The notes under the pieces were generated by a model. That model saw only the letters and a list, made by a program, of their open reading frames with translations. It was not told where the DNA came from and ran no database searches. A stretch of 64,000 nt of DNA, from assembly GCF_034274695.1 (NCBI RefSeq), contig NZ_CP128362.1, forward strand, positions 7,070,501 to 7,134,500. Direction: 5' to 3'. The position numbers and the translations under genes are program-made. This document shows positions 38,333-47,295 of this stretch, one piece after another; position 1 is the stretch's first letter, and each line of letters starts with the position of its first letter. Source of the DNA: Chitinophaga sp. LS1 (lineage in GTDB: Bacteria; Bacteroidota; Bacteroidia; Chitinophagales; Chitinophagaceae).

Positions 38333-39637
38333 TTATTTATGCAGGTGCAAACTAAACGTACTCCCTTTCCCCTCTTCACTCAATACTGACAGAAAACCAT
38401 TATTCTTCTGCGCAAACTCCTGACTAAGACTCAACCCCAATCCTATCCCCTTCTCATTGCCCGTACCCGGTGTGGAGTAAATATTATCCGCTGCAAAGAT
38501 CTTCTCCTGAATATTGGCCGCAATCCCAACTCCAAAATCCGCCACTGAAATGATCACTTCATCTCTCTTGTCTTCCATATTAATAACAATCGTAGCTTCC
38601 TTATAACTAAACTTGATCGCATTGCTCAGTAGATTCCGGATAATCAGGCGTACATGCTCCTGATCCGCATGAATGATACAGGTATATTGTGCAATATCAT
38701 TTTGTAATTGGATATGCTTCTTTTGCAACTGGGGTTGCAAAAATGTAATTACTTCTTCCATCAAAACGACGAGATTAAAATTTACCGGCTGCGGTGCAAT
38801 TCCTTTCATCTGGGTATAACACCATTGCAACAGACCATCCATATTCTCCTGCAGGTTCTTGGCCTGCAATATGAGCAGTCGCGAGGAGTCGGTAAAGTCC
38901 TTACCCGACAACATATCTTCCTGCAACAGATCCAGCATAAAAAAAAGCGTATTGATCGGCGAACTCATATCATGAGCCAGAATAGAAATCAGTTTCTCGC
39001 GGGTCTTGTTAGCTACATTCAGTTGTCGGTTGGATTCTTCCAGCTCCTTTGTATACGCCATGATCTGCAGCCTAAAATAATATAAACAGAACAATAACAT
39101 GATGAGCCAGATCACCGCATTCATGATCCTCCTGGCCTCAGTAGCCTGGTGAATGACGGTATGTGGGGCCAAACGGTGCGTAACACCCAGCAGAATGGCG
39201 CTGAAAATACCCAGGGCCAGCATCACCCATTTATTGTTCAGAAGTATCAGGGAAAGACATACCACCAGCAACAGGTACAACTCCATGTTGTTGTTATAGA
39301 TCAATGCACTGGCAGACAACTGCAATGCACAGACAGGCATGGTGATCATCGGCCCCAGATCGTACTTCTTCTTTTCATTGAAGTACACCATGCTGTACAG
39401 GCAGGCCATCGTGCATATATTGATCAGTGCAAGCAGGTAATTGCCCAGGCAGGTGTTGATCAAACTAAACATCAGGGAAACCGTCCCTCCAACAACCCCG
39501 GCTATATTCACAGTTCTGATCTGACGGTTGCGTGCAATGCCATTTGCTTCGTGTACCCCGGTATTTAATATTCGATTAATGAAATGGATGATGTTTGGGA
39601 AAACAACACGTTTAAGGCCTGTTTGTACATTATTCAT
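38333..39637 (-). CDS. Membrane sensor histidine kinase
   Basis: 434 residues. Six hydrophobic segments (residues ~43-190), a short coiled coil (AYTKELEESNRQLNVANKTREK), then HisKA with His222 in ILAHDMSSP and an HATPase domain: N box IIRNLLSNAIKFS, G1 ADFGVG, G2 GIGLGLSL. No PAS or receiver domain. There is no response regulator gene next to it, so the partner is elsewhere; the single-domain receiver at 27589 is a possible but unproven partner. Divergent from the ABC permease at 39853. Confidence 0.93.
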   Translation of the reverse strand: MNNVQTGLKRVVFPNIIHFINRILNTGVHEANGIARNRQIRTVNIAGVVGGTVSLMFSLINTCLGNYLLALINICTMACLYSMVYFNEKKKYDLGPMITMPVCALQLSASALIYNNNMELYLLLVVCLSLILLNNKWVMLALGIFSAILLGVTHRLAPHTVIHQATEARRIMNAVIWLIMLLFCLYYFRLQIMAYTKELEESNRQLNVANKTREKLISILAHDMSSPINTLFFMLDLLQEDMLSGKDFTDSSRLLILQAKNLQENMDGLLQWCYTQMKGIAPQPVNFNLVVLMEEVITFLQPQLQKKHIQLQNDIAQYTCIIHADQEHVRLIIRNLLSNAIKFSYKEATIVINMEDKRDEVIISVADFGVGIAANIQEKIFAADNIYSTPGTGNEKGIGLGLSLSQEFAQKNNGFLSVLSEEGKGSTFSLHLHK

Positions 39638-39852
39638 TCATAACCACATTAAGTTTATTGGCGCTCTCGGAAACGCTTCGCAATTTATGTTAAAAAGTAT
39701 TAATAATCAATCTATGATTTGCCCATTTCCGGACATATAATGTACCATTAGCGAACATATCCGACCCTTATCTTAGTATAATTGCTTAGTTTTCAATAAG
39801 GCAGGTATACGGCATTTTCTTTGTCTGAACCTGGGTACCCAAACCCACTTTT

Positions 39853-42261
39853 ATGCTATTGAACTACATCCTGATTGCCTGGCGGAATATGAAAAAGAAC
39901 CGCTTTCATGCAATCCTCAACATTGCCGGGCTTGCCATAGGCATTGCTTTTACCGGTATGATCATGGCACATGTGTGGAATGAGCTGCGGGTAAATACGG
40001 AACTCAAAAATGCAGACCGGCAGTATGTGATCAAAAGCAAGTGGAAGGACAAGAATATGGGGTTTGACCTGGCGACCTCCGGGGCCTTGCCCAAAGCGCT
40101 GAAAGAACAATATCCCACGCTGGTAAAGAACTTTTACAGGTGGGATGGGTTGACGCTCACCGTTCATGGAAAGGAAAAAGACTTTAAGGAAGAGGTGCAG
40201 ATTGGCGACAGTACCCTGCTGGATATGTTTGGATTCAAGGTGTTGGCCGGTAATCCCACCAATGCGTTGTCTACACCAAACTCCATGATCATGACAGAGC
40301 CGGTGGCAAAGAAATATTTCGGTACGGTCAATGCCATTGGCCAAACGGTGGAGATCGAGAATATGGCTGGACAAAGACAGCCCTTTATGCTGACGGCCGT
40401 GATCAGGGTAGCGCGCGATAATGGGGTGACGGACCTGATTAACAACTACAGTAACGGAATTATTTTGCCCGAAAGTTCCATTAGCTACTTTGGACGAACG
40501 ATCGATAACTGGAAAAATATGTTCATCGTAGGGTATGTGGAATTGCAGCCAGGCATAAATCCCAGTCAGTTAAACGGCCCTATTTCAAAACTATTAAAAG
40601 AGAATATCCCTCCGAATGTATATGCAAACCTAACACCACAGGTCATCAATTTACGGGACAATTACCTGGAACAAAATAATGGATTAGTGAAAAGGATGTT
40701 GTTTACCCTGTCAGGTATTGGGCTGTTTATATTATTAATGGCAGTGATCAATTTTATCAATATATCTGTAAGCCGCGCCGGATCAAGGATGAAGGAGATT
40801 GGTATGAGAAAGGTAATGGGCGGAAGAAAGCATCAGCTGGTATGGCAGTTTTTAATTGAGTCAACGATTATTGTTTGCATCGCAACCCTGCTGGCATTTG
40901 GCTGTTATTTGTTGCTAGGCCCCTTGTTTGCACAGTTGGTCGGTAAACCATTGCCTGCGCTGAGTGAGTTCCCTGTCTATTTTGTAGGATATCCGCTATT
41001 ATTTGTCGTGCTGATAGGATTGGCTGCTGGATTATATCCGGCGTTTGTATTATCTGCCCTGCCATCATTGAGCAGTTTGAAAGAGAGTTTAAAGTCTGTT
41101 AAGGAAAATATACTATTAAGAAAGTCGCTGGTAGCATTTCAGTTCTTTACAGCGGTAGTAGTCCTGATCGGAGCGTTTATTGTGACCAAGCAGGTACAGT
41201 TCTTTTTTAGTAAAGGGATTGGGTATGACAAAGAATTTGTAGTTAGTGCACAGGTACCGAGAGACTGGTCACCGGCAGGTGTGGCAAAGATGGAAGGCAT
41301 CCGGAAACAACTGGTAGAAAGTCCAGTGGTAAAGGATGTGACGCTAACTTACGAGATCATGGATGGTAACAATGGTGGGAGTTTGAGTATATTCCCGCTG
41401 GGTGCCGATGCTACTTCGGCGATCACCGCTTTTCAATTGTGTACGGATATGCACTTTGCAAAAACGTTCCAGGTACCCATGGCGGCAGGTGTTTTTTTAG
41501 CCAGGGAAGGAATGACAACTGACGTACATAAAATGGTGATCAATACCAGACTGGCAGCGGCATTGGGATACAAAGATCCCGCAGATGCAGTAGGGAAACA
41601 GGTGAAATTTACAGAGCTGCAGGATACGTATACCATTGCCGGAGTGACAAAGGATTTTCATTTTGGATCTATGCTGCAATCTATACAACCAATGGTATTT
41701 TTCCCTATAGAGGTATTTAATATTTTCAGATATTTTGCGATCAAACTGAAAGGCGGAAATGTGCCACAGGCTATTGAAACGCTACACCAGCAATGGGCAG
41801 CACTCATGCCGGGAGCACCGTTTGAATATAAATTCATGGATGATAGTTTAGCGAAGATGTACCAGACGGAATTACAGTTGAAGAAGACAGCGTATACAGC
41901 AACCGTGCTGGCTTTGGTAATTGTGTTGCTAGGCGTGATCGGTTTGGTGTCTCTGACGGTACAGAAGCGTACGAGGGAAATGGGGATCCGCAAAGTACTG
42001 GGGGCTTCAGTAAATAGTATCATTAGTTTGTTTATAAAAGATTTTATGGCGGTAATGATAGTGGCGAGCGTAGTGGCTTGTCCGGTAGCATATTACCTGA
42101 TGCAATATTGGTTAAATAGTTACGAATACCATGTGGAAATCACTGCTTTACCAATCATGATGATCATCCTTTCATTAGGTATACTTACTAGTGTGATGAT
42201 AGTCTTGCAGACATTGAGGGTGGCAGTAGCGAATCCGGTGAAGAGTTTGAAAGTAGAGTGA
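39853..42261 (+). CDS. ABC transporter permease, FtsX/MacB type
   Basis: 802 residues. Two MacB periplasmic-core/FtsX units in one chain: an N-terminal segment (MLLNYILIAWRNMKKNRFHA, then a hydrophobic TM), a large extracytoplasmic domain, three TM segments with FINISVSRAGSRMKEIGMRKVMG, and a second FtsX block near the C-terminus (LGVIGLVSLTVQKRTREMGIRKVLGAS and KDFMAVMIVASVVA). This architecture is common in Bacteroidota and acts with a separate ATP-binding protein, absent here. Probable role: export or mechanotransmission for lipoproteins, peptides or toxins. Followed by a strong terminator. Confidence 0.93.
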   Translation: MLLNYILIAWRNMKKNRFHAILNIAGLAIGIAFTGMIMAHVWNELRVNTELKNADRQYVIKSKWKDKNMGFDLATSGALPKALKEQYPTLVKNFYRWDGLTLTVHGKEKDFKEEVQIGDSTLLDMFGFKVLAGNPTNALSTPNSMIMTEPVAKKYFGTVNAIGQTVEIENMAGQRQPFMLTAVIRVARDNGVTDLINNYSNGIILPESSISYFGRTIDNWKNMFIVGYVELQPGINPSQLNGPISKLLKENIPPNVYANLTPQVINLRDNYLEQNNGLVKRMLFTLSGIGLFILLMAVINFINISVSRAGSRMKEIGMRKVMGGRKHQLVWQFLIESTIIVCIATLLAFGCYLLLGPLFAQLVGKPLPALSEFPVYFVGYPLLFVVLIGLAAGLYPAFVLSALPSLSSLKESLKSVKENILLRKSLVAFQFFTAVVVLIGAFIVTKQVQFFFSKGIGYDKEFVVSAQVPRDWSPAGVAKMEGIRKQLVESPVVKDVTLTYEIMDGNNGGSLSIFPLGADATSAITAFQLCTDMHFAKTFQVPMAAGVFLAREGMTTDVHKMVINTRLAAALGYKDPADAVGKQVKFTELQDTYTIAGVTKDFHFGSMLQSIQPMVFFPIEVFNIFRYFAIKLKGGNVPQAIETLHQQWAALMPGAPFEYKFMDDSLAKMYQTELQLKKTAYTATVLALVIVLLGVIGLVSLTVQKRTREMGIRKVLGASVNSIISLFIKDFMAVMIVASVVACPVAYYLMQYWLNSYEYHVEITALPIMMIILSLGILTSVMIVLQTLRVAVANPVKSLKVE

Positions 42262-42286
42262 TATAGATTTACATATTGTTTTTTTG

Positions 42287-42318
42287 AAAGCTTCTGCATT
42301 CGCAGAAGCTTTTTTTTC
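42287..42318 (+). terminator. Intrinsic terminator of the ABC permease gene
   Basis: An 11-bp stem (AAAGCTTCTGC at 42287-42297 with 42302-42312), loop ATTC, then a run of Ts. Confidence 0.94.
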
Positions 42319-42595
42319 TAAAAATGGTTTCATTCCCGTTGGTATATCCACGCTTTTCATGAATGTTTTGTTATACCATTGATAATCATATCCCATTTGT
42401 TAATGCAAAGTAAATTCAGCAAACCGGTCATAAATAGCAGATTTATTCAATAACTTTACATTATAAATTAATATAATACGCAGGCTACCATCCCTATACC
42501 CTATCCTTATACCTACAATCCCTCACCACCAGGTTCGGATAAAATTGGAGCTGAAACGCCCGTGTGTTTCCCTTTTTGTACCATAATATTTTAGC

Positions 42596-43360
42596 ATGCG
42601 TGAACAAAACAAATTGTTAGTGAACAAGTTATTAGCCCGCATCTCGACGGTTGTTTTTTTGATATTTTTCGTAACTGATGTCTCATTTGCTCAATGTACT
42701 ACAGACTTAGCTTTTGGAAAGGCGGTGAATTCTTCCGGCGTAACTGCAAACAACTACGCATATTATGCCACAGACGGCATCACCACTACCCGATGGGGTA
42801 CAAACACCTTCCAGCTGAGCGCTGACTACACCACTACTGCCAACATCAAGGATAATGACCTAGCTACCTTCCAGGCATGGAAAGTAGCTAGTCTGCCAGC
42901 GAACAATGTAGATGGTTATGTTCAACCTGGTGATATCATCACCTACAAGATCTACGTAAGGAATACCAGCACCACCACCATCGGACCATTGACCATCACT
43001 GACAAAATCCCAACCAATACCAACTGGGAAAGTGGCTGGATACTCTCTGGCGGTATCGTGAGCTTCCCTATCGCTAAGCAGTCTCCTGGCGGCGTAACAG
43101 AAGTGACCTTCCAGGTTAAAACTTATGAAAATCTGGATGGCGTTGATTGGATCAACAACACGGCATATGTATCTGACGGTATCAACAATATACCTACTTA
43201 CGGATGTGATCCGCAATATGGTACCTGCGATACGGTAACGAGCGTGCCTGTCAGAGCGTCCAAAGGAAACCTGACTATCACTAAAACCGCTGCTGCCGAC
43301 GGAACTTATGTAATTGATGATTATATCACCTACAATATCGTCGTGAAGAACACCGAGTAG
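42596..43360 (+). pseudogene. Truncated DUF11-repeat surface protein
   Basis: 254 residues and then a stop. Signal peptide (VVFLIFFVTDVSFAQ) and a short N-region, then one full DUF11-type Ig-like domain (VDGYVQPGDIITYKIYVRNTSTTTIGPLTITDKIP in consecutive blocks) and the start of a second one (LTITKTAAADGTYVIDDYITYNIVVKNTE) that breaks off where such domains normally continue with G-xxx-VTNVVVTD. Intact relatives end in long repeats and a T9SS sorting domain. It was cut by a deletion; the next frame comes from another gene. Confidence 0.8.
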
Positions 43361-43578
43361 CTCAGGGTGCTGCCTTCTCCGGAATGTTGCGACAGCTGGG
43401 GGGCCTTTGGGGTGGCATTGATCTCGACCTTTGTTACGTGGCAGACAGATCTGCACAGAAGTACGCTGGTAAGTGGGTAGCGGGGTTGTATGATAAGTCA
43501 GTGGAGGGGATTGACGCCGGGGCGATAGATATGGCGCTGGCAATGGTGCAGAAAATGAATGAGAACCTGAAATCGTAA
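43357..43578 (+). pseudogene. C-terminal fragment of an unrelated gene
   Basis: In another frame from the truncated DUF11 gene: VAQGAAFSGMLRQLGG, DLDLCYVADRSAQKYAGKW and MVQKMNENLKS. It looks like the last ~70 residues of a soluble enzyme; I do not recognise the family. It has no start of its own in a natural place (the ATG at 43384 is internal) and ends just before a strong terminator, which probably belonged to the original gene. Confidence 0.6.
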
Positions 43579-43595
43579 ATAAAATAATATTGAAC

Positions 43596-43649
43596 TCATC
43601 AACAAAAAACGCTTACGTCTTTTTCGACATAAGCGTTTTTTGTTGATGA
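43596..43649. terminator. Strong bidirectional terminator
   Basis: A 20-bp perfect stem (43596-43615 with 43630-43649) plus three further pairs inside, with A-rich and T-rich outer arms. It ends at the base before the stop codon of the convergent GH32 gene. Confidence 0.95.
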
Positions 43650-45056
43650 TCATAATTGCCACACTTTAAGTGTTTTTACTTTTATATTTCCCCCTTTTGC
43701 AAATAAGGATACTTCATGTTCCTCTTTAGGAGGGTACACCAGAAACGTAATCACCTGTGCACCTCCATTTACAAATACTTCTACCGAAGATTTATCCTGT
43801 AAAACCTGTAATCTTACATCTCCCTTTGGTACAGATAGTGTCTTCTTTCCATCTTTCCAGGCTATTACTAATTCCCCTTGCTGGTAAGTGATTTCTGCCT
43901 GCGGCAATTTTACGCCATAAGCAGTAGCGGTACCTTCTCCAAAAGTAACATCTATCCAGTTCGTGTTATTTTCAAACTGCTGTAATTTAAAAGGCTGGTC
44001 ATTGACTAACAGATCCTGTTTTTCCAACTTACCTGCAGGTAATTTGATCACATTCGCAGGTTGCTGGAATAACCGCACGCCCTGAGAGGTTGTTTTCAAT
44101 GCAAGATCTCTTGGTATAGACATCTGCCCTGTCCATGGATAAGCCGGCTGGTTGGAAGGCATGAGCCATCCTATCATCGTCTTTCTACCATCAGGCAGAT
44201 TATTATATGGAATGGCGGCATAAAATGTAGGGCCGTAGTCTACAAATTGTTGATGCGCTGCATCATTATCATTTTTGAATTCCTTTCCGTCAAAGTCCCC
44301 GGTGAAATACTGTAGCCCGGTTTCCCCATCCTGATTGCCGGAGGAAACCATCAGTAACCATTTAGTTTTTTTGGGATCTCCATCCACATACATCGGAGTC
44401 AGAGACGGGCACTCCCATATCTTGCGGGTATCGCCCTGATTCCCAAATTCACTGAGCAATGTCCAATGTTTCAGGTCAGTGGATGTATAAAACTGTACCT
44501 TTTTCTCATGGGGTAGCGCGACTGTCATCAACCAGTGTTTTTCCTTTTCCAGCCAGATGACATTCGGGTCACGGAAGTCCTTTTTATGCAGGTCGATCAC
44601 CGGGTTGCCCACATACTGCTGGTAGGTTAATCCGCCGTCATTGCTATAGGCAATGAACTGGGATTCCTTTTGCTGGGTAGGCTGATCGGCGGTGTAAATT
44701 GCCACGATGGCGTTTTTGCCAAAACCGCTGGTATTGGTTTTGTCCAGCACAGCAGAACCGGAGAAGATCCAGGTGGTGGTATCAGGTTTTACCATTTCCG
44801 GAATGGCTAAAGGCAGGTGATTCCAGTGCAGGAGGTCTTTGCTCACGGCATGCCCCCAGCTCATATGTCCCCATTTGGTATCATATGGATTGTACTGGTA
44901 ATAAAGATGATATTGACCGTTGATATATATCAGGCCGTTAGGATCATTGATCCAGTTTTTCGCAGCAGTAAAGTGGTAGGCAGGACGCTGGGTAGTATCT
45001 ACCTGGGCCTGGGTGGCAATGGGCAACAGCCAGCATAATAAATGGCATATTTTCAT
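43650..45056 (-). CDS. Secreted GH32 beta-fructosidase (levanase/invertase type)
   Basis: 468 residues. Signal peptide (MKICHLLCWLLPIATQAQ). Five-bladed propeller motifs: NWINDPNGLIYINGQYHLYYQ with the nucleophile Asp of NDPNG, WGHMSWGHAVSKDLLHW, FRDPNVIW with the transition-state-stabilising Asp, and WECPSL with the acid/base Glu. A C-terminal beta-sandwich (QLQVLQDKSSVEVFVNGGAQ) follows. It hydrolyses terminal beta-fructosyl units from sucrose, inulin or levan; which is preferred is not clear. Stands alone without SusC/D. Possible operators lie upstream (45068-45103). Confidence 0.94.
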   Translation of the reverse strand: MKICHLLCWLLPIATQAQVDTTQRPAYHFTAAKNWINDPNGLIYINGQYHLYYQYNPYDTKWGHMSWGHAVSKDLLHWNHLPLAIPEMVKPDTTTWIFSGSAVLDKTNTSGFGKNAIVAIYTADQPTQQKESQFIAYSNDGGLTYQQYVGNPVIDLHKKDFRDPNVIWLEKEKHWLMTVALPHEKKVQFYTSTDLKHWTLLSEFGNQGDTRKIWECPSLTPMYVDGDPKKTKWLLMVSSGNQDGETGLQYFTGDFDGKEFKNDNDAAHQQFVDYGPTFYAAIPYNNLPDGRKTMIGWLMPSNQPAYPWTGQMSIPRDLALKTTSQGVRLFQQPANVIKLPAGKLEKQDLLVNDQPFKLQQFENNTNWIDVTFGEGTATAYGVKLPQAEITYQQGELVIAWKDGKKTLSVPKGDVRLQVLQDKSSVEVFVNGGAQVITFLVYPPKEEHEVSLFAKGGNIKVKTLKVWQL

Positions 45057-45067
45057 AACGGGCTACA

Positions 45068-45103
45068 GTTTAAACGGTTGTTAAGTTAAACAATGTTTAA
45101 CTT
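45068..45103. promoter_or_regulatory. Inverted repeats upstream of the GH32 gene (candidate operator)
   Basis: AAGTTAAAC-AAT-GTTTAACTT (45083-45103), a 9-bp perfect inverted repeat, with the 8-base palindrome GTTTAAAC (45068-45075) next to it. The site is 12-47 bases before the ATG at 45056, in the right place for a repressor of fructan use (LacI-like operators are often this size). No regulator gene is adjacent. Confidence 0.5.
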
Positions 45104-45282
45104 TTTTCACATGAAAAAATTGTTGAGGCAGGCTAAAAATAATGTAAATTTAGATAGAAGATTCCACTGATTGTTTACAGCTGTTTTAACGATTAAAATC
45201 ATATTCCTCCGCACGCTTTTTGCTTAAATTTATTACAACGTATAAGGCTGAAGCCTTAATTGAATGATCAAAATTTTGTATT

Positions 45283-46131
45283 ATGAAAACGATGCTTATT
45301 CCTGTTGATTTCACGGCTACAACTGAAAATACGATTCGTTTTGCAAGTGAGTGGGCACACCGGTTTGGATACGATCGGATTATTTTGTTAAAGACCTTTT
45401 ATGATACAGTTTTTGACAATATCGCAGTATCTGCGGAATATGCGCCAGTAAGCCAGGATTTCAGGTGGCAGGAACGGAAAGAGAGTACGGAGAAACTGGA
45501 TCATATGGCGGATGAACTCAGTGCCAGGATGGAAGATGATATGGCGGTTCTGACGGCGGTGAGTGAGGCGCCTTTGTTAAGGGCTATTAATGAAACAATC
45601 AGGGAGGAAAGTGTGGATATGGTGCTGTTAGGCAGTGATAGTTGCCAGTCAAATAGTAACAGTTTTATAGCGGGGAATATTATCAGTATAGCAAAGATCT
45701 CTCCTGTTCGGGTATTGGTGGTTCCTTCTCATTATAGTTTCCGTCCTATCAATGATGTGTTGCTGCCTTGTGATTACAGGATGATGGGAAATCTGGCGAA
45801 ACTGAATGACCCAAAGGATTCTGCGATGGCGAAGGAAATACAGTTACACGTGCTGAATGTGGATGCGAAAGAGCGATATATAAATCCGGATGAGAATTTT
45901 AAGGACCTGGAGGCGCATCTGCATAGTTATCTGCAGAACTTTAAGCATGATATTAATTATAGTAATGAGAAGAATATTATTGATGGGATTATAAAGTATA
46001 CGAATGTGAATGATTTTCAGTTGATCATTTCATTGCCGGGGAAACACAGTTTCCTGTATTATTTGACGAATAAGAGTATTAGTGAGGCGATATGCAGGAA
46101 TGCGAAGGTGCCCGTGCTGATATTGAAATGA
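45283..46131 (+). CDS. Universal stress protein (tandem UspA domains)
   Basis: 282 residues in two UspA-like halves. The first starts MKTMLIPVDFTATTENTIRFA and ends with VDMVLLGSDSCQ ... ISPVRVLVVPS; the second starts PINDVLLPCDYR and ends FQLIISLPGKHS ... AICRNAKVPVLILK. The ATP-binding G-2x-G-9x-G(S/T) motif is degenerate, so it may not bind ATP. Cytoplasmic. No partner genes. Induced by stress in relatives; nothing here shows its regulator. Confidence 0.85.
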   Translation: MKTMLIPVDFTATTENTIRFASEWAHRFGYDRIILLKTFYDTVFDNIAVSAEYAPVSQDFRWQERKESTEKLDHMADELSARMEDDMAVLTAVSEAPLLRAINETIREESVDMVLLGSDSCQSNSNSFIAGNIISIAKISPVRVLVVPSHYSFRPINDVLLPCDYRMMGNLAKLNDPKDSAMAKEIQLHVLNVDAKERYINPDENFKDLEAHLHSYLQNFKHDINYSNEKNIIDGIIKYTNVNDFQLIISLPGKHSFLYYLTNKSISEAICRNAKVPVLILK

Positions 46132-46254
46132 GAAGGTTGGATTTGGGGAGTTTTGAATCAGGCTGTTAATTTGCAGGCTTTTGAAATATATGTATCCATC
46201 CCCTTATGCCCGTAAAAATTTTGCAGTAAGCCATTACTGAAATAAGCCAAAAAC

Positions 46255-46289
46255 AAAAAGGTGTACCGAATAAATCGATACACCTTTTT
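46255..46289. terminator. Bidirectional terminator between the Usp and porP/sprF genes
   Basis: 15-base arms (46255-46269 with 46275-46289) with one internal mismatch and a short loop, ending in a run of Ts on the plus strand, in the gap between convergent genes. Confidence 0.9.
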
Positions 46290-46306
46290 TTGTAACTATT
46301 CTAATT

Positions 46307-47275
46307 CTAAAACACCCTTGGATTAGCCATTCTCGCTTTGAACCCGGGGAAAGTATACCCTACAGATACTTCATGTGTACCACTGCTATACCCATTCAAT
46401 GGGCCGGTGGTAATATCATAGGCATACCCTACCCTCATATTCGGCACCGGGAAAAGCTCGATCGCCGCTACTACAGAGTTGCTGTAGGTCAGCGCGCTTT
46501 GTAAATAACCCTTATCATACAGGTTCACCCTGGTACGATAAGAACCTCCCAGCCAGAGAATGTCCTTGTAGAGAATAAATGTATTTAAGTCCAGACTGGT
46601 CGGACCACCTAAGTCATCTTTCAGGAGGAAAGACGGCTTTAACTGGAAGTCCTCATTCAGTGGCAACAACCCACCTGCGGTGAGGTAGTAGTGCATTTTT
46701 GATTGTGGTACCAGTTTGTACTTACCGCTTTTCAGGTAGTTAATAATCATATTATCAACCGAGAAACCGGCATAGAAGCGGTCGTTGGAGAAGTACACCC
46801 CTGCCCTTGCGTCTGGCGACACAGTGCGCTGAACACCTGCCGGCATATTGGTTTCAGGATCATTGGTGACGAGTTCCGAAGTATTGATGCTCTTTTGTAA
46901 AATTCCGAAACTTACACCGAAAGCCAGCCTTGAGCTACCGTCGGGATTCAGACGGATACGGTAGGCATAGCTACCGTATCCTCCCAGGGTACTCTGTGCA
47001 CCCAGTTTGTCGCTGGTGACCTGGAAGGCCAGACCAACGTTATCACTTGCTACAGCAGCATCTACAGCTACGGAGAATGTACGGGGAGCACCGCGGATAC
47101 CGGCCCACTGACTGCGATAAAAGCTATGCGCGTTCAGTTGCTCTTTGTAGCCAGCATATGCGGGATTGATATAGATCCCGTTAAACATATACTGGCTGTA
47201 CTGTGCATCCTGCTGGGCTTTCAGTGTCAGTGACCCTGCGAATAATAAGCCTGCAATTAAAAATATTTTTTTCAT
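46307..47275 (-). CDS. PorP/SprF-family T9SS-associated outer membrane protein
   Basis: 322 residues. Signal peptide (MKKIFLIAGLLFAGSLTLKAQ), then the family block QDAQYSQYMFNGIYINPAYAG and FYRSQWAGIRGAPRTFS, and amphipathic strands to the C-terminal SVGYTFPGF. PorP/SprF proteins are outer membrane beta-barrels that attach or assist T9SS cargo such as SprB at the surface. It starts 20 bases after the giant adhesin gene (47296) in the same direction, matching the known sprB-sprF order; it probably serves that adhesin. Expression is likely from the upstream promoter of the operon. Confidence 0.95.
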   Translation of the reverse strand: MKKIFLIAGLLFAGSLTLKAQQDAQYSQYMFNGIYINPAYAGYKEQLNAHSFYRSQWAGIRGAPRTFSVAVDAAVASDNVGLAFQVTSDKLGAQSTLGGYGSYAYRIRLNPDGSSRLAFGVSFGILQKSINTSELVTNDPETNMPAGVQRTVSPDARAGVYFSNDRFYAGFSVDNMIINYLKSGKYKLVPQSKMHYYLTAGGLLPLNEDFQLKPSFLLKDDLGGPTSLDLNTFILYKDILWLGGSYRTRVNLYDKGYLQSALTYSNSVVAAIELFPVPNMRVGYAYDITTGPLNGYSSGTHEVSVGYTFPGFKARMANPRVF

Positions 47276-47295
47276 GGTTTTCAGCGCTAATCACA

